64,000 nucleotides of DNA from Hydractinia symbiolongicarpus (taxonomy: Eukaryota; Cnidaria; Hydrozoa; Anthoathecata; Hydractiniidae), in contig NC_079883.1 in NCBI RefSeq assembly GCF_029227915.1, positions 3,966,001 through 4,030,000 on the forward strand, in the 5' to 3' direction. Made by a program: the position numbers and the translations under genes. Below, piece after piece: positions 7,452 through 19,495 of this stretch. The notes beneath the pieces were generated by a model, which saw only the letters and a program-made list of their open reading frames with translations, did no database searches and had not been told where the DNA came from. Each line of letters starts with the position of its first letter. The first letter of the stretch is position 1.

Positions 7452-10400
7452 GTGTTAGAAAGTATTTATTGCAACTCGAAAATGCTTTTCGTAGCTGCTA
7501 AGCAAAGCAGACGGAGAGTCCAAAGAACATGCTTATTACAATGTTCTTTAACTTGTGCGTCCCTTACATTTCTTTATACGTGCTCACATTTCTATAAAGA
7601 ATATCTTTCAACCATCTCATTCACAAATTCCTCTTATGATAACAAACATATACCTTCTGCGATTCTTATCTTTCTTCACTTTCACGCTTTACCATCATAG
7701 TCTTATCTGCTTATCTTTTGCAGCCAGATGTAAAAACTTGCTGTTATTGAGAAATCTTATTTCTTTATATAAAAACTCCCAATAAATACTCCTGACTTCA
7801 TGCATGCACAGATTTAGCTTAGAACGTTATTAATTACTAAAAGGAACTATTACGACTTTACTGGCAGAATTTTTTTGTTTTATATAACGCACCACATAGC
7901 TTTAACCACATAGCTGCTAGAGTATTTAGCGTTAAAAAGGAAAGCGTTTGAGGGTAAAGTTAGCTCCCGGGGGTTTAAGAATTATTTTAGGGGATGTTCG
8001 TAAAAATGATTTGCAGACCTTTAAATATAATATTTTATTGCGTATAAATTAGGGAAAGAAGATTTACTTATTTTTCCACGTTTCTTTCGCTAAAAGAAAT
8101 ACCATAGGGGCCTTCAATAATGAGGTAACGCCTGAGGGGTTGATAGGGGTGTATGATCATTTTCTTACGACCTGTTACGATTGAGGGGAGGTGAAGGGGT
8201 AACACAGCGGAGCTCTTTTGTTATATAACAGAGAAATTTCATGTATTACGGATATTTTTAGTTAGGGATACGCAGAAGTACCACAAATGTCATCTTTTGT
8301 GCTAACTAAATGGCTCTGCTAAATCTTTCTCTCCTGTTAGAGCATTAGTCTGCCTGATAATCTGTTACACATGACGCTTATTGGTACTAAAGGAAATGAA
8401 CAGATGAGGTCTTAAGATATGAAAGATTACGTAACAATGGAGTTGGGGGTGAATAGGTGGTACTAGATTGGGGTGATATAAAATTATTGAATAGGTCCTT
8501 TAAAAAGTATTGCGATACTCAGACTGGAAGGAACAGTCATGCAATACTTATTCTCCCCAGTTTCTTTCACATCAAGTTTTTGATGAATTTGGGATTTTTT
8601 ACATACTCGTGCTTAGACTACAGTAACTTTTAAGATAAAACTTTTTTAAGAAATGAGAAGAAAGGAATTGTGAGTTAAAACAAAACGAAACGAAAGGAAT
8701 GATAAGAAATATTGCTGCCAAGATTTTATATGGTAAAATTTAAAAAAATATTCTTACTACTTTTACGTGTAACCCACGCATTTGATGTGATTAATGAATA
8801 AAATGCTAGCTAGCCTTTTGTAGTTATTATTTAGTTCAAGTGTTTACTACCTTAAGGGCTTTCCCCTGTTTTTTTGTTGAATACCTTTTGTGATTGGAAA
8901 TTAGACGAAAAAAACGATATGCAATCCAGTTATTCTTTCATCTCCTAACGGGTCACGTTTTTTTCAATAGAAGAACACCGTTTTTAATTAGGTTGTCATA
9001 AAAAATGTGGAACTGTAAAGTCAATTTACAAAAAAATAAAGAGCAGTCTATTTTTAACCTACCAACAATCAAAAATCTTGGCCAGAACAGGTAATTTACG
9101 AAAAACTGGTTTCAACAGTTGACTCGAGCATGATTTTTTTCCTTGTCAACTTTCGACATTAGAAATCCACTGTCCTCATCACAACATGTAAATCTGTGCT
9201 TATAATTATTTATGTTGGCAGCCTAGAGTTTAAAATGCGATTTTTTTTAAATAAATATAATGAAACAAAACAATGTTAATCTGTTAGAAAAAGAAAAGGT
9301 GAAACATAATTTTATTTTTTCTTAAATTAAATTATATCCATAGTAAAAGAACTTAATATGTACAACATTTACAACGTAGATTTCAGAGACAGCATCTGCT
9401 TTCCATTTCAACATTAACAGTGTCTCTACAAAGATGTTATTTAAACAGATAATTGGCAAGTAAAACTCTTCGTTACTCTGACCTTTTTTAGATGGATGCT
9501 CCCCCTCAAACATTTCATCTTCACGTATTCATCGACTATAACACTCAGATTACAAGTATTAATCTCAGGTGGCAATAATTTATGACCAACAATAACTGGT
9601 TTTGATTGTGAAAAGCATGATCCGAAGCATATTTTTTTTCGATATCAACTGAGTAGTACAATCCTCATGTCTGACTGTTTGTTTAAAAAGCACACCATGA
9701 CATTCAATCCCTTTTACTGACATTAACAAGGATAATGCTTTCCTGCTATTTTCAGATACAAATCCATCAGCGGAAACCTTCGCAGCCACTAGACTTAACA
9801 ACAAATCGTGTTCTGTTTTAGAACGAAATAGCCCTCCCGCAATTATAACGTAGTTTCTGATGAAGTGAGCGCCTCGAGATTCAATTTCTATTAGCATCTT
9901 AATCAAACATCACTTAAACCAAAGCAGCAAGTAAAAGATCAATTTTAATAACCTTTAATAACAAATTCACACTTCAGTTCACAGAAGCTCTTAAATTCTT
10001 TCAAAACAGCTATCCTTAACAGTGTTAATACTACCCCAGTTTGAGATAAATTCACCATTAGTAACCAAGTTGCCAATGCAAAAGTGTGTACTTCTGAATC
10101 CCTATGTTTGTTGAATGTTTATCTGTCTTAGGCTCGCTTGTTTCCTGCGTGGGGTTTATTAGATACGAAGTGCACGAACTTTTTCTTTATTCATACAATG
10201 TTTAATTGCACATGCATTTTCTATAACGGAAGCTTTCAAACTGAGTATTCAAAAGAAGGTGCTTCAATGCCTACCAAAAAGGCTTTTTACTTTCATATTC
10301 TTTTGTTGACAGCATCGCCTCCCCTTGCTAAAGCTCGCATAATGTTCACTTTCTAACTGACAGTATTTTCCCTTGGGTATGAAACAACGTAACAAAGTTA

Positions 10401-11960
10401 TATAATATATGCATTACAATAAATTTTATGAGTAAGCCTTGACGAAAAACTATTTTTCTGAGAATTATTTTCCTGCCGTATTCAGAATACGATATTCTAA
10501 ATATTAATAAACGCCTTCAATCGTCATTTTCTTTGTCCATCAATAGTTTACTGGGACAAAATAATAAAATTGTGAATCTGCTTATAAAGTTTAGTGTTTG
10601 AGTCACTTTTAACTTCTGTGAAAAATAAAATTGTGATAATATAGCTTATCTTAATCGAGTTGAAATCATTTAGAATACTTTTTAAAAAATTATTGTTTGT
10701 AGGGTATGTGTGTCAGCTTTCCAGGTGTTTAGATGACACGTGACACATTATAAAATCATTAAATATGTCTGACATTAAATAAACAATTGTCCTAACTCAG
10801 CGAGTTTATTTGTTAATAATGATGAATCATAATGAGAATACTGGAATTTATCTGGCATGACGTCTGCCACACCTTTTTTTCCATTGACGTCAATATTAAT
10901 ATATGTTCTATTAAAATCTCCTTCCATTTTTTTAACACGAAATACTTGAATTGCTTGCAAATAAATAAAATGGATGAAATTAATTTAAAAGGAATTGACG
11001 AAATCAACTGTGAATCGTCAGATGCCCACAATTCACATATGAAACGTGGTTGGCCCGGGGACAACAATATAACGAAATTTTATTTAGCGTTCGCATTATT
11101 GTTAGAAAGCCAGCTACGCATGCTTAGCATCTTTTATTATTTAGGGAGTGACGTTTTCATCCAAAATGTGCTGCTTTATTTTCCTTATATGTATAAATTG
11201 TCTACTACGTGGTTTATCGTATCCTACCACATATTGCACCACCTTGTGTTTTTAGGGCACATTCCATATGATTGTTGTGTAAATTCTTTCAAATTACTGA
11301 AGAGTGGAACTGCTAACTCAGTACCGAAAGCTTTTGAGAGAGAAAATGAGGCAACGGATATTGAATGCTGAGTTATATGTAAACATAAGGAGATAAAAAA
11401 ATTTCCGAAAAAAAAAAGTATAAAGTAAGCATCCTTTCCTATCGACATGTCGTGCTTTAGTCGGAAAATGGCACTGACTATTTTAGGCAGCGAAATCAGT
11501 TAAATATATATAACACTGAGCTTTATTTTGACACTAGCAGAATTTTTTTTAAACTAATACCTAACTGAAAAGTACAGATTCTGGTATGACAGAATATGAC
11601 GTATGTTCATCTTTACATCTGCATACAAACTTTTGTGTTTTCACCGCCGTATTAGTACCAAGATCTTGAATCTATAACCTGAGATTTATTGGCTGAACAT
11701 TGGCCGTAAACGTTGGTTGTGGACGTATGCTGTGAACATTAAAAGTTCTGAATATTCACAATTTTTGTGGTTACAATCTTTCGAATTGTTCCCTTGTTCA
11801 CATTATGACATATCCAAGGTTGTTATTAGCTATACAAACTATTGAAACTACTTGACCTTTGGGAAAATATATGCAAAAACAAAGTGCATTGGTAGGGTGC
11901 AGAACCTAAATGAATATACTGTCGCACCCGCTTTTGTGTAGTGCTTAAAACATTTTCTTT
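7430..11960. repeat. Segmental duplication, left copy
   Basis: Collinear with 23350-27475. Matching landmarks include the start (TTTTCGTAGCTG... then AGCAGACGG...AACATGCTTATT at ~7480 and ~23390), the cystine-knot gene (9.44-9.91 and 25.06-25.5 kb), GGAATTTATCTGGCATGACG at ~10845 and ~26955, TTATTTAGCGTT...GCATTATTGTTAGA at ~11080 and ~27218, and the ACAAAGTGC... stretch at ~11880 and ~27400. Many indels separate the copies, so the duplication is not recent. The left copy begins within ~70 bp of the viral element's end. Apart from the broken cystine-knot gene I see no gene in it; the rest is AT-rich non-coding. Confidence 0.85.
9441..9906 (-). pseudogene. Broken gremlin/DAN-like cystine-knot gene (left duplicate)
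   Basis: Paralogue of the gene at 25058-25507. It keeps GIECHGV, KQTVRHEDC and MLR...-type remnants of the knot, but an eighth A in an A-run near 9640 (seven bases in the intact copy) shifts the frame, so the second half (INTCNLSVIVDEYVKMKC ... TCQLSV) is out of frame. One conserved Cys of the final CxC is Phe here. The region carrying the signal peptide and its splice acceptor has been deleted: the frame instead runs into sequence that lies ~470 bp upstream in the other copy. A secreted protein cannot be made as read. Confidence 0.8.
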
Positions 11961-13680
11961 ATTAGCCTGAAAAATTAAGTCAAAACTATTAATATAAACC
12001 CAATTGGAAATCTTCATGTACGACATGCATCGTCAATGGTATTCCGTATGAAATTGATAATATATATAATCTTGTTTATGATATTGTTCCTTGACACTTG
12101 CTGGTAACGTCCTGTTAACTTTAGCAAGCTGCTGCAAGAACATGTCTGTCCATTTCACTAGACATTGCATTTTACAGTCCAGTGGTTTTCCATAGCAAGA
12201 GGTTATATCAATTCAATAGCTAACTTTTTCAACATCATGACATCTGCCATATTTGTATGTATTGTTAAACGAAATAGTAATTTACACTCAGTGATTTCAC
12301 TAGCCTTACCATGTTATTAACATAGTATTATCATAGATCTTTATAAAAAGTATGTATATTTGCACATCATCTTCCAAAATTATTTTTCCAACGTAGTTCT
12401 AGCTCTCCCCTCCCCCGCCCCCCACCCCTCATGCATGTTTGTGCATATTCGAAGTGTTTGAGAAACCAAGACTTGTCTATCAGTCAAGGATAACCAGCAA
12501 TTAGTCTTTAACAGTATTCACCTAGCCCCCACACTTCTATGAATGTCTTTGATTGAGCTCTTTGTCTTTATTGGCTGATTATGTCGCCTACCCCACTGCT
12601 TACCACTATTAATTGTCAGCTAACTAGCTAACTAGTCCAATCAGCCGCAATAAGCAACTCAATGAAACTTCAGCGAGCAAACAGATCTCAGTTTAATAAA
12701 ACAATACCATAAATGCCCCAAACTTTATCATAGACAAGACAAGACATAGACCAGCTTTTTATTGCCAAGCAAACTGACAGGTAGCTAGCGTATATACTTC
12801 AGAGAGTAATGGCGTGATAAGCCAAAGCTGGTTCATCGGTAGCCCGTCCTTGAGCTTTGAGTGGTGTTTAATGCAATTAAAGCCTTATTAATTAATTCAC
12901 TGGAAAAATCCTGTGTTAACTAAAAATAACTAAAATTTATTGAATGTACCAGTCAAGTATCCGTTTAATACGGCTGATGAAAACATTTCTGCGATGTCTA
13001 TGCAAAATTTCAAGGATCCCTCTGTGAAATATACGCAATGCCGAAAACACTGATAAATTCATTGGGCTACAGCAATCTTGTCAAAAATTGGTCAAACAAG
13101 AAAAAAGAGGAGAAGGAGGAGAAGAGTAAGATCGTCCGTTTTGACAAGACATGCTCGGCTTATTTGATAAACTAGGCATCGTACTTGTCCTCCGAATTTA
13201 TGATCATATTTGTTTGCTGTTTAGTTCTCTAAAGGTTGTGTATAAACGAGAATATAAGAATCCTTTCCGAAACTTACTTATTAGACAGGATATGACAAAT
13301 TCGAGCTTGTGTTTTTATTTAAACCGAAGTCACAATTTAGTTTTAGATAAATTATTGCATTAAATAGGTAACGGGTTTTTCTACACGGCTGATGATAAGC
13401 GGAAGCTTGTTTCGCGGGAACTTATTCCTGATAGAAAATATCGGGTAACTGTTTTTGCTAGGACGGGGTTACGATAAGCTGTATCGTTTTGTTTTATTTT
13501 AACAGCTATTGCAGAAAAAGTGTGTTTTTTAATTAACAAACCTCTGTTATAAGCACTCCACCTTGATGTGCGGCATGTTCTTTGGACTTAAGATAAAATT
13601 TATCAATCAAAATGAGAACAAAAGAGGAAGATGGTTAAGATTGATTTTGCTCTCTTAAAAATCTGACGGTAATAGTCCTG
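11960..13680. other. Non-coding AT-rich stretch
   Basis: No supported gene. It holds a C-rich run near 12405-12430 and a short inverted pair (TTATTGGCTGATTA near 12568, CCAATCAGCCGCAATAAG near 12637) that could bracket a small MITE. ORFs here are short and lack recognisable domains. Confidence 0.5.
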
Positions 13681-13684
13681 TAAA

Positions 13685-13740
13685 ACGACAACAACAACAA
13701 CAACAACAACAACACCAACAACAACAACAAAAACAACAAT
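13685..13740 (+). repeat. (CAA)n microsatellite
   Basis: About 18 units of ACA/CAA with two interruptions (CACCAACAAC and CAAAAACAAC). It lies in non-coding sequence. Confidence 0.95.
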
Positions 13741-14992
13741 TTTGAATAGAATCTAATATAAAACTTAGAAATGAATATTGTATGTTTTAAAGTTTATAAC
13801 ATAAGATGCAGGAACTCTTTCTTGCTCAACGACGAAACGTCAAATTTAAACCATCAAATGTAAAAAAAAGGGATGACATTATCGCTTCGATTTTTGTGAA
13901 TAATTATAACCTGCAACATTAAACTGCTATTTTTCTACTTTATCTCGAAATGGCAAAACAATACAACATCGCAATTTTCCTGCAGTCAGAAGACTGAAAA
14001 AGTTTAATTTGGGTGTAGGCAAAGTAAAGGTTGAAAATGCTCTAACTTTTGCAATGTCCGCATTCTGAGAAAATCTGACCCGGAAAGGTAAAAAAAATCA
14101 TTGAATTTAGGTATGCTGACGTCAACAATATTTTTCAAATCCATACCTGGGGAGGGTGTTAATAAATTAAAGTCGGTGAATTTTCCCTCTAAAATCGACA
14201 GTAAGGAGTGTTAATAATAGTTAAGAGTTAGGGTGTTTTTTTATTCAAATTGTGTTATCAGACCTAATTCGAACACAATGCATTTAATTAATTCGAACTT
14301 CTTTGTTAGAAAATTAGTTTTTTTTCTTCTACTTTTTTCCTTATTATGTTTTTAAAGCGTTTTGACATGCGTATTTTTGAACTAATGTATAGGCCCATAA
14401 ATATGAGATTTTGATGACGTCGGCAATCATTGTTAATAGAAACAAAAATTCGGTTAGAATTCAATAACCCGCTTTACTATTGTGTAGAACTTGAAGCATT
14501 GATCTCTTAATTAGAGCATGTTAAATTATAAGCTGCTTTGATCCGTCAAGACTCCACAAAGTATAAGAAAAAAACATGTCAAGTATTGTTTTAGAGACCA
14601 ATAAACTATATCAAGATGCTTTTCAACAATAGCTACTTTTCAACTGACCAGTATAAATGTACCACCTAACGAGTTTATAACTTTGGTTGATTGTTCAAAC
14701 TTGAGTTGCTTTATTGGATTCATTACTGATGGAGTAATGCTAGTATCAAGCTCATTGAGGTCGCCATTATGCAAATGATATCAATATTTTTTGAGAAATT
14801 TACAGAATGTTCTACTTAATATCTTTTTTGTGAGATGTTTACTTCTATTCAGATGTTTACTCTGATCAATATTGTCACCCGGGATATAATATATATTTTG
14901 TTCAGTACAAAATATTTTGGAGATGGTAATTCACAACTTTAACTTCGTATTACTGTGGAAAGTTTATTATTTCTTGAACATGGTAGTTTCGT

Positions 14993-15031
14993 AGGCGACG
15001 TTTCGGGATATCCTTCTCCCATCATCGGGCA
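14993..15031 (-). ncRNA. Possible degenerate hammerhead ribozyme-like motif
   Basis: On the minus strand the order is CCGATGA, a stem GGGA...TCCC with an 8-base loop, then CGAAAC. This is the core layout of hammerhead ribozymes (CUGANGA - stem II - GAAA) that occur in Penelope-like and other retroelements. The conserved U of the first box is C, which would be expected to impair activity. It lies directly downstream of a decayed element ORF on the same strand. Stems I and III are not convincing by eye. Confidence 0.35.
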
Positions 15032-15499
15032 AAGTATGTTGAGCACATGTTGAGCATGTGTTTATATAATTGCAGAGGATCGAAATTCATAAAAATTAAC
15101 CAATCAGAAACGAACTGATAACTTCGTAATTGTAATTGAACAGCTCTTGGCACTATTGCTGAAATAGAAACTTTAATGTCATTTAGCGCTGTGTTAGCTA
15201 AGTCTATTATAAAAGAAGCAACATTTTTATTGATTGGATTTGGTTTCAAATTGTTTTTGTTGCCAATATAAAGAATGATGTGGTCTAGCTTCAGTTTTAA
15301 TGACGGTTTAATGTATTTTGACATGCATTGGATTTTTGCACCAAGGATTTGACATATATTTGTGGGTTGTTGTCCATATTATTGCAAATGTTTTGATAAT
15401 GCTGTCACTCATTATATACGGTATTAGTGTTTTGTGATGTTGTTTGTTGTTATTTTCGTTATCAACATCATTGATTTCATAACCAGCAACCATTTGCAA
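15022..15499 (-). pseudogene. Decayed SGNH-like domain of a cnidarian-type transposable element
   Basis: Two out-of-frame pieces: IMSDSIIKTF...NPW (first block of an SGNH-type fold, where GDSI/SDSI is the catalytic Ser block) and YIKPSLKLKLDHIILYIGNKN followed by ISAIVPRAVQ. The second matches the pattern in which a (L)HxGTND-type third block has decayed to YIGNKN. The segment stops short of the final catalytic block. Such domains are common as stand-alone pieces of cnidarian retroelement ORFs. I cannot tell which element it came from. Confidence 0.45.
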
Positions 15500-16590
15500 T
15501 CTCTTATCAGATTGTTCCTATTTAAACAGTTCATACTTTTTTGTTTTTTGTTTAATGCGTATATCTCTTAATTGACTGTTTAAATTTTCCTACATATTTA
15601 ATTCTCTAGACGACGATGTGCTGCAAAATTCGTTAGGTAAATCTGAAATTCAAGGAATAGCCGGACTCTAAAAATGCATTGGCTTCCATGGGCTAGTGCC
15701 CCCTGGACCCAAGCTGTTTACGCAACTCGCTTTGCTCGTTGATTGTCACTAAAATCTCAAAATCTCCCACTATACCTAACCCTCCCCACTTTGGAAATTG
15801 TGGCGCCGCCTCTGAAAGACACTAGTTAATTCATTAAGTTGTTCCTTTAGATTTTTTTTATCTTCTATTTATCAGTTCATTTCTCTTTCTTTTTTTTCAA
15901 ATCCATATCCGTCGATTGAAAGTTAAATTATTATCGAGTTCACATTGATTTACTTCTACAAGAATTTTGGATCTCATCTGATCAATTTTTCCATCCTAAA
16001 CTATCATTGGCTGGATTTTTTATAATCTTTTCTTGCAACCACTGTTCTAATATTCCATATTTCTGTTTTTTTATTATTCTGATATTTGACGAATCATGTT
16101 CACGGGATATGACTTTCCTTTTTCGCTTTGCACCATAATCTCACGCTGATTTGAAACATAACCCTAGACCGTGTGTAAGAAAATTGTCGTTGGTTGATTA
16201 CGTGGATACCTACACAAATGAAGGCAATCTTCTAGTGAACGGGTGCGTTAATACAATGGACCCGTTCGTTTTTATTAGCGTCAGTTTGAAAAAACTATAA
16301 AAAATTACCATTTAAAGGGAGGAGGGGGGGATTATTCGGTGAGACAACTCCGCCGCATATGTTGAACCATGTTTTATTCAGGCCTGTAAAATTACGCTGT
16401 GTGGAAATCAATATTGCAGGTTTGATTTAGAAGGATATATCCGTATTCTGTAGAAAGTGATAGCTGGATCATTACATCAAATTGCGATTCCTGGGATATG
16501 TACCAATGTTGAAAATGTGATGGCGGAATATGTACGACGTGCTAACACGTGGATTCTTTTACGAACTAACGACTAGTATGTATATTGTTT
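15500..16590. other. Non-coding stretch
   Basis: No supported gene. A GC-richer piece near 15680-15825 (GTGCCCCCTGGACCC ... GTGGCGCCGCCTCTG) looks like a fragment of a dispersed repeat. The rest is AT-rich without recognisable structure. Confidence 0.45.
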
Positions 16591-16595
16591 TGTTT

Positions 16596-16657
16596 GGTTG
16601 TATCACCCCATGTATGGTTTTATTACCCCATGTCTGGTTGTATCATCCCATGTTGGT
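16596..16657 (+). repeat. Three-copy 20-bp tandem repeat
   Basis: Three diverged units of the form TGGTTGTATCACCCCATGTA in direct orientation. Confidence 0.7.
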
Positions 16658-16947
16658 ACGCAATTTGGGTACCCTTAAATCTCTATGACACTCATTTTTT
16701 TTGGGTTAGATATAAGTTAAAGCAGTTAACCTCTTATACTTTCAATTATATTGATAAAAATTTATATTAGACATAAAAAGTAAGAAAATAACTGTGTGCG
16801 AAATGAATCTTGATGGAATGTTAAACTTTTCTATCCTACTACTATCTTGGTCAGAATATGTTGAGATAAGCCAGCTAATTTCAAAATACGCCACCACAAG
16901 GAATGGGGTAGGCTATTTCTATGTTAGATTCACACATTATAAACTTG

Positions 16948-17113
16948 TCAATGTTTGGATTGTCAATGCTCGGATTGTCAATGTTCGGATTGTCAATGTT
17001 CGGATTGTCAATGCTCGGATTGTCAATGTTCGGATTGTCAATGCTCGGATTGTCAATGTTCGGATTGTCAATGCTCGGATTGTCAATGTTCGGATTGTCA
17101 ATGTTTGGATTGT
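16948..17113 (+). repeat. 15-bp minisatellite, about 11 units, open in several frames on both strands
   Basis: Units are TTGTCAATGTTCGGA with the variable position C/T (GCTCGG, GTTCGG, GTTTGG), in a regular order of T-type and C-type units. Because the unit is a multiple of three and contains no stop in most frames, it creates pseudo-proteins such as MLGLSMFGLS on one strand and IDNPNIDNPS on the other. No start context, splice site or flanking domain supports coding. Confidence 0.9.
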
Positions 17114-17199
17114 TTATTTGGTTATTTGGTGAATTCCTAATTTTTTTAAATGTACTAATTGTTGCTGACGTCAGCATGGCCATTCTTTGAGACATTCGA

Positions 17200-17510
17200 A
17201 GTGTTCGTGGGCGTGCTAGAGAATATGACTATAAAATTTTTAGCGCTGTTTTTCTGGCCCACGTGTGCGCACATTTTTGTCCCAGGGTGTAGTTTAAACA
17301 ATTAACACGAAAAAAAGGAATTCTGTTTATTACTATCATATTTCTTTCGTAATTCAATTTAAATATATTTTACTTATATTTTACGCATAAAGTTGAAAAC
17401 TCAAGAATTCACAAAAAGACAAATAAAATACTTTATCACATTTTTTGTGACCTAATGGCGGTCGTTTTCGATATATATTTTCTTGCTTCACTCTTTTTAT
17501 AGTGTTACAT
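17200..17510. other. Non-coding stretch between minisatellite and apoL-like exon
   Basis: AT-rich. On the minus strand it is the expected 3' UTR side of the apoL-like gene. Nothing else is recognised. Confidence 0.4.
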
Positions 17511-18545
17511 TTAAAATTTCTTATGAAATATATCGAAATTACCAGCTTTATATGCTTCTAAAATTTCTTCTTTTTGTGCTTTTAAATTATCTGCCAGTTC
17601 TCGGAAAGACTTAGCCGCCTCACTTTTAATCTTGATATCATTGATTCCGTCGATACAATCATATACACCGAAAGCAACACCAAACGCTCCACCTGCTAAG
17701 GATAAAAATCTTGTGGTACGAGCTCCTGCTCGAACAAGACTAATTGTCCACCATTTAAACCCAGGAATAGATATAGTAGCTGAATACCTTTCTGCGGTAC
17801 GATAACCAGCAATTAACAACAATCTTGAACCTGATATGCCAGTTGCTTTAGCAACCTGTCTCAACTCTTCAAAGGAACTGACAATAATTTCCGCATTTAA
17901 ATCTTTGACGGTTTTTTTCTTATCCAGCGCCTTCCTTGCTTCAGTGTAATATCTGTACGCTCTGGAGTTTTTTATTTTGCTTAGCAGCATTTTGCTGCTT
18001 TGTGAAATCACATCGTTAATACATTCACCGGAACGTTCCAAAGCAAGCATGTATTCGTCAATCAATTTTAGAAGAAGAGAACTTAACTCGATTGCACGTT
18101 CAGTTCTTGCCTTAGCTTCCTTTTGCTTGCTATTCTCTGAATATGATTTTCCAATATTGGCTCCAATGGATCCGACTCCACCTAGAATACCTGTCAACCC
18201 ACTGAACGCGGCAACTGTACTTACACCATCAGTAAATGGTGCTAACACCAATTCACCAAGAGCTATCGCTCCACCAACAACCGACACTCCCCCACTAACC
18301 ACCTTTCCAATTCCATAATTTTCGGATAAAGAATCAAGATCTTGAGCTATGTTATTTAATGCGCTACAAGAATTTTCCACATCCTGGGAGAAGGATTCCA
18401 TTGAATAGTTTGTTAGAACGTCGTGCCAAAAATCGACTGCAGCAATGGGACACGGTGGGCATATATCTTTCAAATTTTTAAAAATAAAAACCCCGATGTT
18501 ATCAAAGTGTCGACTTTTTGCTATAAATTTACTAAGTTTGGCACT
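17511..18545 (-). CDS. Apolipoprotein-L-like protein, terminal exon
   Basis: The exon encodes ~344 residues with the apoL layout: an amphipathic N-terminal part, a long Gly/Ala/Val hydrophobic hairpin (VVSGGVSVVGGAIALGELVL, then GLTGILGGVGSIGANIG), a charged helical middle, a second hydrophobic patch (FLSLAGGAFGVAFGVYDC) and a charged C-terminal helix (AAKSFRELADNLKAQKEEIL). ApoL proteins are membrane-inserting, channel-like proteins. Although the frame opens 30 bp further upstream with MNFLLLLSPQ, that decapeptide is a translated polypyrimidine tract ending in CAG, so the exon truly begins at 18545 and the start codon lies in an upstream exon I could not find. The frame is intact. Assignment is by hydrophobic pattern; other pore-like families are possible. 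Confidence 0.65.
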   Translation of the reverse strand, partial: SAKLSKFIAKSRHFDNIGVFIFKNLKDICPPCPIAAVDFWHDVLTNYSMESFSQDVENSCSALNNIAQDLDSLSENYGIGKVVSGGVSVVGGAIALGELVLAPFTDGVSTVAAFSGLTGILGGVGSIGANIGKSYSENSKQKEAKARTERAIELSSLLLKLIDEYMLALERSGECINDVISQSSKMLLSKIKNSRAYRYYTEARKALDKKKTVKDLNAEIIVSSFEELRQVAKATGISGSRLLLIAGYRTAERYSATISIPGFKWWTISLVRAGARTTRFLSLAGGAFGVAFGVYDCIDGINDIKIKSEAAKSFRELADNLKAQKEEILEAYKAGNFDIFHKKF

Positions 18546-18575
18546 CTGTGGTGAAAGGAGAAGAAGAAAATTCAC
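18546..18575 (-). promoter_or_regulatory. Splice acceptor with polypyrimidine tract
   Basis: On the minus strand TTTTCTTCTTCTCCTTTCAC precedes ACAG and the exon. It explains why a spurious Leu-rich N-terminus appears in a naive translation. Confidence 0.7.
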
Positions 18576-18629
18576 TTACTTAATTCTTGTTTCCATATCT
18601 TATGACGATGATCCAAAAATTGAAACGTG

Positions 18630-19240
18630 AAACATAAAAATAAAATAAAACGTTATCTTGTTTATATACGTTACATCGTTCACACAGTTCTTACATCGGA
18701 AGTTTTTCCACTCATGGTGCAGTGATAATTAAAGGAAATATTATAACAATTTCATTTTCATGGTGAATCGAAATTATTTATGTCGCAAATAAAAAGCAAG
18801 AAAGTCGAAAACTTGAGCTGTAAAAATATTTTAAAGCATATAATGTTTTGTCCTGATAAATACAATATTGCATATCTTCCCCTTCATGTATATATATTTT
18901 GTGAATAAGCATTCCTACTTGCAGAGAAAAAAGACTTTAAATTTTACACGAAGACTTTATGTATGTAACCCTACACGTGTTAACTAAACCAATTTAATAT
19001 ATCCTAAATAAATTCCTGGAAATCTTTTATGCAAAAGTTTTATTTAAAATTCATTGAATGCGCATTAAAAATAATGCATTATGGGTAATGTCAATAAAAA
19101 CAAAAATAACCATAGAAACCATGAGGAAAAAACACAAAACTATTCAGGTAATAAAACAAAGGTTTGTCACGCAAATACTGCCTTCTGTGAAATTATTTTA
19201 TTTAAATTAATGAGATTATGCGAAAAGGCTATTCCATTGG
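18630..19240. other. Non-coding stretch 5' of the apoL-like exon
   Basis: AT-rich intronic or intergenic sequence. It probably holds the intron upstream of the apoL-like exon. No conserved exon recognised. Confidence 0.35.
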
Positions 19241-19244
19241 CGAC

Positions 19245-19495
19245 AAGTTCATTCGATTATGCGATACTTGTTTAATTATGTAATCAACTTATTAGATTAT
19301 TTAAACCCATTAGATTATACGATAAACTTGTTTGATTATGCGATAAACTCATTCGATTATGCGATAAACTCATTCGATTATGCGATAAACTCATTCGATT
19401 ATGCGATAAACTCATTCGACTCGATAAAAACTCATTCGATAAAAATACATTCGATACAAATTTATTCAATAGGAATACATTCGATAAAAATTTAT
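19245..19495 (+). repeat. 21-bp tandem repeat degrading into ~15-bp units
   Basis: About six copies of TTCGATTATGCGATAAACTCA, the central ones nearly identical and the left ones diverged. These pass into shorter units of the type CATTCGATAAAAA. Open frames through it (for example repeated NSFDYAI) are repeat artefacts. Confidence 0.9.

Noticed and set aside
10832-11371. 179-aa plus-strand ORF
   Set aside because: The duplicated counterpart near 26.95-27.25 kb is full of stops and indels in this frame, so there is no sign of coding constraint, and the product is low-complexity and Phe/Ile/Tyr-rich.
16794-17195. Overlapping ORFs of 61-112 aa with MFGLSMLGLS or NIDNPSIDNP repeats
   Set aside because: They are translations of the 15-bp minisatellite in different frames and strands; no domain or splice signal supports any of them.
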